NCBI GenBank assembly: GCA_023249715.1
Contig: JAHFCA010000075.1
Location: forward strand, 1 to 6,958
Direction of reading: 5' to 3'
Length of the DNA stretch: 6,958 nt
Source of the DNA: Elusimicrobiota bacterium
Lineage (GTDB): Bacteria > Elusimicrobiota > Elusimicrobia > 2-02-FULL-39-32
The notes beneath the pieces are model-generated. The model did no database searches, was not told the origin of the DNA, and worked only from the letters and a program-made list of their open reading frames with translations. How positions within the stretch are numbered: the stretch's first letter is position 1; each line of letters starts with the position of its first letter. Positions 1-4,715 of this stretch are shown in pieces. Position numbers and translations under genes: made by a program.

Positions 1-92
1 AAAAAAGAAATGACGACTACTACGAATCTTTTTCATAAAAACTGGACATTTCTACTTTGCTCAAAAGCGGACATTTCTACTTTGCCTTGACA
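1..92. mobile_element. Probable outer terminus of an IS21-type insertion sequence (partial, body off the left edge)
   Basis: The stretch carries two near-identical copies of a 23-base unit and ends in TGACA at 88-92. Read outward-in on the minus strand this is a tip starting TGTCA, followed by tandem copies of GCAAAGTAGAAATGTCC. IS21-family elements are known to have ends starting with TG and multiple internal terminal repeats bound by the transposase, so this looks like such a tip with the element lying to the left. At 2-13 one frame reads Lys-Lys-Lys-stop and another closes at 36-38. Either could be the 3' end of a transposase or helper gene (IstB-like), but too little is present to call one. 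The opposite end and a target duplication cannot be seen. A solitary repeat relic is the alternative. Confidence 0.5.
38..85. repeat. Two tandem 23-bp direct repeats, 25-bp period
   Basis: Copies lie at 38-60 and 63-85. Both consist of AAAA, two variable bases, then the identical 17-mer GGACATTTCTACTTTGC. Only the two variable bases differ (CT versus GC). The period of 25 bp places the copies roughly on similar faces of the helix, as expected for repeated protein-binding sites at a transposon end. The repeat itself is directly visible; its role as a transposase-binding site is inference. Confidence 0.9.
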
Positions 93-109
93 TTCTAAAA
101 GTTTGGATG

Positions 110-138
110 TTGACAATAAACCTTATTCGTGCTATAAG
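110..138 (+). promoter_or_regulatory. Sigma-70-type promoter of the toxin-antitoxin operon
   Basis: A perfect -35 hexamer TTGACA (110-115) is followed after exactly 17 bp by TATAAG (133-138), five of six matches to the -10 consensus. Transcription would start near 144-146, leaving a short leader of about 34 nt before the antitoxin ATG at 179. The position directly upstream of the operon fits. A second TTGACA at 87-92 sits at the insertion-sequence tip but has no good -10 at 17 bp. Confidence 0.7.
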
Positions 139-161
139 TAATGATGTAATAGTGTAATACA
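115..161. promoter_or_regulatory. Candidate autoregulatory operator(s) of the toxin-antitoxin operon
   Basis: Two symmetric elements overlap the promoter. AATAA-ACC-TTATT (115-127) is a perfect 5+5 inverted repeat lying mainly in the spacer between -35 and -10. TGTA-N9-TACA (145-161) sits at the expected start site and also contains two TGTAAT copies at 145-150 and 153-158. Type II antitoxins, including AbrB-fold ones, typically bind such sites to repress their own operon. The symmetry is visible; binding is inferred, and short AT-rich dyads also occur by chance. Confidence 0.3.
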
Positions 162-178
162 ATATAGAGGTAATTTCT

Positions 179-451
179 ATGTCAAATCTCATGTTAACAT
201 CAGTTACAACAAAAGGTCAGGCAACCATTCCAAAACCCATTCGAGTATTGCTGGGTATACGTGAGGGCAGAGATCATATTGGGTTTCGAATTAATAAAGG
301 AAAAGTGGAAATAGTATCGCTCAAGGTCGATGAACGACCATTAAAATTTACTAAGAAAGAATGGGAAAAAATTGAAAAACTCGCAAACGAAAAAACTGGG
401 AAACGGTTTAATTCGGCTAGGGATGCAATAAAATACTTGGAAAGTCTTTAA
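179..451 (+). CDS. AbrB/SpoVT-fold antitoxin of a type II toxin-antitoxin system
   Basis: A 90-residue protein. Residues about 5-50 form a swapped-hairpin AbrB domain, shown by the signature TTKGQATIPKPIR (10-22), then LGIREG and a hydrophobic strand pattern around GKVEIV (41-46). This fold dimerises and binds DNA, and in such operons the protein represses its own promoter. Residues about 55-90 are charged and predicted helical, and would be the tail that wraps and blocks the toxin. The ATG at 179 has an AGAGG ribosome site at 166-170 with 8-nt spacing. The toxin gene follows after only 3 nt, which suggests translational coupling and co-transcription from the promoter at 110-138. The family assignment is firm. 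The antitoxin role rests on the neighbour and the tail, and a stand-alone transition-state regulator is unlikely. Confidence 0.85.
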   Translation: MSNLMLTSVTTKGQATIPKPIRVLLGIREGRDHIGFRINKGKVEIVSLKVDERPLKFTKKEWEKIEKLANEKTGKRFNSARDAIKYLESL

Positions 452-454
452 CAA

Positions 455-736
455 ATGCGGTTTGAGTTTAAACGCTCTTTTGACCGCTCTCTAAAATCTT
501 TACAGTCGGTTGCAAGAAGCGAAGATTTAAAGAGAGTTATTAGGAAATTTATATTTTCTATTGAAAACAAGGAACCCTTTGCTCATGGCTTTGGTTTAAA
601 AAAACTGAAAGGGAATTATTATGAAATTCGTTCAGGGCTCTATGATAGAATTGTATTCCGAAGGCGAGATGATCTAATAGAATTTGTTTTAGTTGGCGAC
701 CACAACGATATAAAAAGATTTCTAAAGCTTATTTAA
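455..736 (+). CDS. RelE/ParE-superfamily toxin of a type II toxin-antitoxin system
   Basis: A 93-residue basic protein of typical RelE/ParE size. It begins with a short strand (FEFKRSFDRSLKSL), then a helical segment to about residue 40. After that comes the family core GLKKLKGNYYEIRSG (47-61), strand YDRIVFRR (63-70), strand IEFVLVGDH (75-83) and the closing helix NDIKRFL. The KL-x(5)-EIR-SG-YR-like layout and the conserved Arg residues at 59, 65 and 69-71 match the family. Members are either ribosome-dependent mRNA endonucleases (RelE/YafQ/HigB type) or gyrase poisons (ParE type). The sequence alone does not settle which, although His45 and the many basic residues would suit an RNase. It starts 3 nt after the antitoxin stop, in the usual antitoxin-first order. 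It appears intact. Confidence 0.8.
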   Translation: MRFEFKRSFDRSLKSLQSVARSEDLKRVIRKFIFSIENKEPFAHGFGLKKLKGNYYEIRSGLYDRIVFRRRDDLIEFVLVGDHNDIKRFLKLI

Positions 737-804
737 AAAAGTTTTCAATGAGAATAAAGCTGGTACCGCATTTACATCGCCCCCATTATTTTCTTCTTTA
801 GCTT

Positions 805-1710
805 TTAGTGGCTTAAAGTAGAAGCGAGCGCTTCATACAAGGTAGGAAAACGAAAACGAAATCCCGCGTCTAACAGTTTTTTGGGAACTACTTTCTGACC
901 TTCCAACATTACCTGTGACATCTCTCCAAACAATATTTTACACATCCATGCAGGCACTCTTAAACTGGAAGGGCGTCCCAAGACTCGCCCTAAAACCGTA
1001 GAAAATTCGTTCATAGTTACCGATTGCGGCGCTACGAGGTTCACCGGACCAGAAAGCTCCGGTTTTTCCAAAGCAAAAAGGAGCGCCCGCCGCACATCCC
1101 TACGAGAAACCCAAGGGAACCACGGAGTTCCATTCCCAAGTGGCCCTCCCAGAAAAAAACGAAAGGGCGGGAGCATCTTTTTTAACGCGCCGCCACGTTT
1201 GCTCAAAACCACCCCTAATCTAAAAATAACGGTACGCACTCCCAGATCTTGGGCTTTTAAAGCTTCCTGTTCCCACTGCGCGCACACATCGGCTAAAAAA
1301 CCGGAACCTTTAGGAGAGGATTCCGTTACTTCCCCTTCGGGAACATCGCCATAATAGCCTACGGCAGACGCGTGGATGAGAACGTGTGGTTTTTTCTCCA
1401 TAAGACGGATCGCTTGCACGATGCAGCGGGTGGAATCCAGACGACTGCTTAAAATATTTTCTTTCTTCTCATTATTCCAACGACCTTGTATAGATTCTCC
1501 CGCTAAATTAATAAAGGCATCTACTCCCTCTACCTCGTGCACCCAGCCACCGCTATTTTTCCCGTCCCAACGCAGGGTGCGGACGTCCTTACTCTTCTTC
1601 TCCAACTTAACTTGGCGCGTTAAAACAATAACCGAATGGCCTTTTTCCTTTAGTCTTCTCACTAAAGATTTACCAATAAAGCCTGTGCCCCCTGTTACTA
1701 CTATTTTCAT
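805..1710 (-). CDS. TIGR01777/YfcH-family NAD(P)-dependent epimerase (SDR39U1-like)
   Basis: A 301-residue extended short-chain dehydrogenase/reductase. The N-terminal Rossmann nucleotide site is TGGTGFIG (6-13). INLAGESI (67-74), which typifies the TIGR01777 family, follows. The catalytic-type motif is SAVGYYGD (115-122), where the usual Y-x3-K is replaced by the YYG form normal for this family. RLGVVLS (164-170) follows. The C-terminal part, about 250-298 (VPAWMCKILFGEMSQVMLEGQKVVP, ending in a GFRFRFPTLYEAL segment), matches the DUF1731 domain. Full family length, start ATG at 1710; no Shine-Dalgarno is evident. The physiological substrate of the family (E. coli YfcH, human SDR39U1) is unknown, so only an NAD(P)-dependent nucleotide-sugar epimerase-like activity can be suggested. 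It is divergent from the redoxin-led operon, separated by about 47 bp, and convergent with the toxin gene. Confidence 0.88.
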   Translation of the reverse strand: MKIVVTGGTGFIGKSLVRRLKEKGHSVIVLTRQVKLEKKSKDVRTLRWDGKNSGGWVHEVEGVDAFINLAGESIQGRWNNEKKENILSSRLDSTRCIVQAIRLMEKKPHVLIHASAVGYYGDVPEGEVTESSPKGSGFLADVCAQWEQEALKAQDLGVRTVIFRLGVVLSKRGGALKKMLPPFRFFLGGPLGNGTPWFPWVSRRDVRRALLFALEKPELSGPVNLVAPQSVTMNEFSTVLGRVLGRPSSLRVPAWMCKILFGEMSQVMLEGQKVVPKKLLDAGFRFRFPTLYEALASTLSH

Positions 1711-1732
1711 AAATTATGTAGAATTCTATCAT
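1704..1732 (+). promoter_or_regulatory. Weak candidate promoter for the redoxin-HAD-mqnE-mqnA operon
   Basis: TTTTCA (1704-1709, four of six to TTGACA) and TATCAT (1727-1732, five of six to TATAAT) are separated by 17 bp. The -35 element would overlap the start codon of the divergent epimerase gene. The only non-coding DNA available for promoters of both transcripts is about 47 bp, which also holds the perfect palindrome TAGAATTCTA at 1719-1728. The position is right, but the match is modest and AT-rich DNA yields such hits easily. Confidence 0.3.
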
Positions 1733-1742
1733 AATTAGAAAA

Positions 1743-1750
1743 AAAGGAGG
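1743..1750 (+). promoter_or_regulatory. Strong Shine-Dalgarno that places the redoxin start at ATT 1758
   Basis: AAAGGAGG is a near-perfect anti-16S match. Seven nucleotides downstream is ATT (1758-1760), immediately followed by ATC (1761-1763), both in frame with the redoxin gene. The nearest conventional start, TTG at 1773, is 22 nt away, too far for this site, and would remove a conserved N-terminal strand. No ATG, GTG or TTG lies in frame between the upstream stop (TAG 1719-1721) and 1773. Confidence 0.65.
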
Positions 1751-1757
1751 AAGCCCA

Positions 1758-2267
1758 ATTATCAATTTTAATTTGCCCGGAACAGATGGAAAAAATTATT
1801 CTTTAGAAGAATTTAAAGACAAAAAAGCTGTCATTATTATTTTTTCCTGCAATCATTGTCCCTACGTGCAAGCTTATGAGGACCGCATGATCCAAATTCA
1901 AAAAGATTACAGCCCCAAAGGGGTTCAGATCATTGCCATTAATTCGAATGAAGATCAAGATCACCCCGATGACAGTTTTGAAAACATGGTGAAAAGAGCT
2001 AAAGAAAAAAAGTTCAACTTTCCTTATTTAAGAGATGAATCGCAAGATGTGGCAAAGAAATATTCCGCCACCCACACGCCGCACATATTTTTGTTCGATC
2101 AAAAGCGGGAGCTCGCTTATACCGGAAAAATTGACGACAATTGGCAAAATCCAGAGAAGGTAACACAAACCTATTTGCGCGATGCCCTCAACGCCCTCTT
2201 AGCCGGAAAAAAAGTTTCACAACCCGTAACTTTTGCGATTGGCTGCACAATTAAGTGGAAAAAATAA
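1758..2267 (+). CDS. Thioredoxin-fold / peroxiredoxin-like family protein (redoxin domain), probable ATT or ATC start
   Basis: About 169 residues if started at ATT 1758, or 164 from TTG 1773. The first strand NFNLPGTDGKNYSLEEFKD is the standard AhpC/TSA-redoxin opening and would be cut by the TTG start. The active site is FSCNHCPY with Cys31 and Cys34 (numbering from ATT). A thioredoxin-type Thr-Pro (cis-proline) is in HTPHIFLF (near 106-113). The protein ends in GCTIKWKK, whose extra Cys163 resembles the conserved GC-S/T-IKW tail of this family (PRX_like1 type). It is expected to be a cytoplasmic thiol oxidoreductase or peroxidase-like protein; no signal peptide or lipobox is visible. First gene of the operon, overlapping the HAD gene by 13 nt. 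The substrate is unknown. The fold is certain; peroxidase versus disulfide reductase is not resolved. Confidence 0.85.
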   Translation: MINFNLPGTDGKNYSLEEFKDKKAVIIIFSCNHCPYVQAYEDRMIQIQKDYSPKGVQIIAINSNEDQDHPDDSFENMVKRAKEKKFNFPYLRDESQDVAKKYSATHTPHIFLFDQKRELAYTGKIDDNWQNPEKVTQTYLRDALNALLAGKKVSQPVTFAIGCTIKWKK

Positions 2268-2908
2268 AAGCGATACTCTTTGACTGCAACGGAATTATTG
2301 CAGACGACGAACCCATTCACCTTGAGCTTTTCCAAAAAGTATTGAAGGAAGCAGGGATTACTCTAACCAGAGAGATCTACTTTAAAAAGTATCTCGCCAT
2401 GGACGACCGCTCTTGTTTTAAGGACGCTTTAAAATCCCATGGCCACCCTTACGAACCGGAAATTGTGAAGAGCCTCATCTCCCGCAAAGCAAAATATTAT
2501 AAAAAGAGGGTGCAAAAAAGCTTAAAAATTTTTCCTGGGGTTCGCTCTTTTGTAAAAGCTCATAAAAATTATGAGATGGCGATTGTTTCCGGAGCGCTGC
2601 GGCATGAAATTGAAATTATTTTAAAGAGGGCGGGTATCCGCAGGAATTTTTCAGCTATCATTAGCGCCGAAGATGTGGAAAATGGAAAGCCCGATCCAGA
2701 ATGTTATCTGCTAGCTCTTAAAAAATTAAATCTAAATCCCCAAGAGTGCATCGCCATAGAAGATTCTATCCATGGGGTTCACGCGGCGCACAAAGCGGGA
2801 GTGGCCTGCATAGCGGTAACCAACTCTTATTCCAAAGAAAAACTGAGTCATGCCGATTGGGTTATCCCATCTTTGGTCGGTATAAAACTGAGCGAATTGA
2901 ATGTTTAA
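2255..2908 (+). CDS. HAD-superfamily phosphatase-like protein with Asn at the second motif I position
   Basis: A 217-residue HAD hydrolase of the beta-phosphoglucomutase-like subfamily. Motif I is FDCNGIIADDEP, with nucleophile Asp10 but Asn12 where the general acid/base Asp normally sits. A helical cap domain spans about 18-88. Motif II is Ser112 in IVSGA, motif III is Lys145 in NGKPDPECY, and motif IV is Glu169-Asp170 in IAIEDSIHGVHAA. All motifs except the Asn are intact, so the gene is not decaying. I believe a clade of similar proteins shares a D-x-N-G-V/I-x-x-DDEP motif, which cannot be checked here. The start is GTG at 2255, only nine residues before the nucleophile, so no later start is possible. 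No clear ribosome site is seen, and the 13-nt overlap with the redoxin gene suggests reinitiation. The substrate is unknown; location in an mqn operon is suggestive only. Confidence 0.85.
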   Translation: MEKIKAILFDCNGIIADDEPIHLELFQKVLKEAGITLTREIYFKKYLAMDDRSCFKDALKSHGHPYEPEIVKSLISRKAKYYKKRVQKSLKIFPGVRSFVKAHKNYEMAIVSGALRHEIEIILKRAGIRRNFSAIISAEDVENGKPDPECYLLALKKLNLNPQECIAIEDSIHGVHAAHKAGVACIAVTNSYSKEKLSHADWVIPSLVGIKLSELNV

Positions 2909-3995
2909 AGATAAAAATTTAGAAAGGGTTCAAGAAAAAGTAAACGCTGGAGAACGCCTCTTCAGAGAGGAGGGATTAAAACTTTTTAGCGCCTCGGACA
3001 TTTTGGCTCTAGGCAAAATTGCGGATGGAATAAAAAAGAGACGGCACGGGAATAAAGTCACCTATGTCGTCAACCGTCAAATTAACCCCACCAACATCTG
3101 TGTGCTCTCCTGCAAATTCTGCGACTACGCCACCAAGAAAAACCGCCCCAACGCCTATGCAATGACCCTGGAAGAAATTCTAAACCACTGCTCTCCAGAT
3201 TTAAAAGAAGTGCATATTGTAGGCGGCCTTTACCATGAGTGGCCTTTTAAATTTTATTTAGATATCGTCCGCGCTATTCATGAAAAGTTTCCTGCCATTC
3301 AAATTAAGGCTTATACCGCTGTGGAAATAGATTTTTTTGCCCGCATGGAAAAATGTTCCATAGAAAAAATATTGACGCGCCTCAAAGAGGCGGGGCTGGT
3401 CTGTTTGCCCGGAGGCGGCGCAGAGGTATTTTCCGAAAGAGTGAGAAAAGCTCTCTTTCCTTTTAAGATTGGAGCTCCCCGCTGGTTAGAAATTCATAAA
3501 ACCGCCCATCAGCTGGGAATTCGCTCTAATTCCACACTGCTCTACGGCCATATAGAAACCCACGAAGAACGTGTCGACCATATGCTAAAGCTTAGAGAAC
3601 TCCAAGATGAAACCAAAGGATTTCTTTCATTTATTCCCCTGGCGTATCAGGCTGGAAAAGGAAAAGTGGTAAGCCATTCTGTCTCCAGCTTAGAAGATTT
3701 AAAAACCATCGCCATCGCTCGTATTCTGCTCGATAACTTTGATCACATTAAGTCCTACTGGGTGACAATGGGGGAAGAGACCGCCTCCATGGCTCTCCAC
3801 TTTGGCGCGGACGATTTGGACGGCACGATTGGCAAAGAAAAAATCATGCACGCGGCAGACGCTACATCCCCCCTCGGCATGGCCAAAGAACGCCTAGAAC
3901 AACTGATCCTTTCCGCCAATGGCATCCCCTTAGAACGAGATGCCCTCTATAATATTCAACCGAATTCTGAATTCTTAAGTGCTGCGTCTCGCTGA
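2901..3995 (+). CDS. mqnE: Aminofutalosine synthase (radical SAM), menaquinone biosynthesis
   Basis: A 364-residue radical SAM enzyme that joins 3-[(1-carboxyvinyl)oxy]benzoate to S-adenosylmethionine-derived adenosine, giving 6-amino-6-deoxyfutalosine in the futalosine route to menaquinone. The Fe4S4-binding CxxxCxxC is at Cys67, Cys71 and Cys74 after NRQINPTNI. Further strong MqnE features are EVHIVGGL (103-110), IKAYTAVEID (135-144), LPGGGAEVFSERVRK (169-183), the LYGHIET region (214-220) and SYWVTMG near 285-291. These favour MqnE over the related MqnC (cyclic dehypoxanthinyl futalosine synthase), which shares the cluster motif. Cytoplasmic and oxygen sensitive by family. The ATG at 2901 overlaps the end of the HAD gene by 8 nt, and only a weak ribosome site is visible. 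It overlaps the next gene, mqnA, the preceding step of the pathway. Confidence 0.92.
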   Translation: MFKDKNLERVQEKVNAGERLFREEGLKLFSASDILALGKIADGIKKRRHGNKVTYVVNRQINPTNICVLSCKFCDYATKKNRPNAYAMTLEEILNHCSPDLKEVHIVGGLYHEWPFKFYLDIVRAIHEKFPAIQIKAYTAVEIDFFARMEKCSIEKILTRLKEAGLVCLPGGGAEVFSERVRKALFPFKIGAPRWLEIHKTAHQLGIRSNSTLLYGHIETHEERVDHMLKLRELQDETKGFLSFIPLAYQAGKGKVVSHSVSSLEDLKTIAIARILLDNFDHIKSYWVTMGEETASMALHFGADDLDGTIGKEKIMHAADATSPLGMAKERLEQLILSANGIPLERDALYNIQPNSEFLSAASR

Positions 3996-4698
3996 AATCC
4001 CCTATCTGAACTGTTATCCTTTTTATTGGAATAGAAATATAAGGAACGGGAAAATTGTTTGGGTGAGAGCTTCTCCCAAAAAACTGGGAGCAATGGCGAA
4101 GAAAAAAAAGATCGATGCCGGCCCCATCTCTTTAGTGGACTCTTTTTTGATAGAAAAAGATTTTGAACCGTTGGGAAATTTTGGCATTGCCGTAAAAAAT
4201 TTAGCCAAAAGCGTGCTCCTCTTCTCTAAAAACCCCATTCACTCTCTACAGGGGCATACCATTGGGCTAACTTCTGACTCTGTCACTTCCATAAAGTTGC
4301 TCCAATTTTTAATCAAAAAAAGGTACCGCCTAAAAGTGAAATATAGGGTAGGATTTAAAGATTCTGACGATGCTCAGATTTATATTGGAGATTTAGCGTT
4401 AAAAAAGTTTGCAGAGCATTCTAAAAAACTGTCTAAAAGATTTCCCTATGTTACAGACCTAGGAGAAGAATGGCAAACTTGGAAAAAGTTGCCTTTTGTG
4501 TTTGCGCGCTGGATGGTCCGGAAAGATTTGCCGAACGAAGAAAAAAATTTACTGGCTAAATGGCTCAACCAAAATATTATAACGGCGCCCAACCTAAAGA
4601 ATAGTTCTCAACAAACCTATTTAGACGGCTTTTGTTACCGCTTGGGCCCCAAAGAACTCAAAGCGATCCAAACTTTCCGCAACCTCTTAGAAAATTAG
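3979..4698 (+). CDS. mqnA: Chorismate dehydratase, menaquinone biosynthesis
   Basis: A 239-residue MqnA/MqnD-family protein with a periplasmic-binding-protein-like fold. MqnA dehydrates chorismate to 3-[(1-carboxyvinyl)oxy]benzoate, the substrate of MqnE. Visible signatures are IPYLNCYPF (7-15, family SYLN-x-x-P), DAGPISLVDS (46-55), AKSVLLFSK (76-84), TSDSVTSIKLLQF (98-110, chorismate-site Ser/Thr loop), IYIGDLAL (134-141) and DLGEEWQTWKKLPFVFARW (160-178). It lacks the typical MqnD sequence, and the pairing with mqnE supports MqnA. At 239 residues it is rather short for the family (usually about 250-285) but covers it end to end. GTG at 3979 is the only usable start: the next in-frame ATG is at residue 39 and would remove the YLN motif. 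It overlaps mqnE by 17 nt with no clear ribosome site, implying coupled translation. Confidence 0.88.
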   Translation: MLRLAEIPYLNCYPFYWNRNIRNGKIVWVRASPKKLGAMAKKKKIDAGPISLVDSFLIEKDFEPLGNFGIAVKNLAKSVLLFSKNPIHSLQGHTIGLTSDSVTSIKLLQFLIKKRYRLKVKYRVGFKDSDDAQIYIGDLALKKFAEHSKKLSKRFPYVTDLGEEWQTWKKLPFVFARWMVRKDLPNEEKNLLAKWLNQNIITAPNLKNSSQQTYLDGFCYRLGPKELKAIQTFRNLLEN

Positions 4699-4715
4699 AG
4701 CCAGGCGCAATTTTT

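Noticed and set aside
38..85. CRISPR array
   Set aside because: There are only two copies, and the 2-nt gap between units leaves no room for spacers.
737..804. Gap between the convergent toxin and epimerase genes checked for a terminator or small RNA
   Set aside because: Only an imperfect bulged pairing of CTTCTTTA with downstream CTTAAAGTAGAAG was found, with no GC-rich stem or conserved element.
821..834. Perfect inverted repeat GAAGC-GAGC-GCTTC
   Set aside because: It lies inside the 3' coding end of the epimerase gene, is very short, and has no T-tract on either strand, so it is not a terminator.
1719..1728. Palindrome TAGAATTCTA in the divergent intergenic region as a regulator site
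   Set aside because: A 10-bp AT-rich palindrome containing a restriction-type core is common by chance, and no regulator gene is adjacent.
1376..1738. Plus-strand ORF of 120 codons antisense to the epimerase gene
   Set aside because: It is rich in Ser, Arg, Phe and Thr, shows no family signature, and lies opposite a well-supported gene; it is a shadow frame.
4023..4238. Minus-strand ORF of 71 codons opposite mqnA
   Set aside because: The mqnA frame has family motifs throughout; the antisense frame is a compositional by-product.
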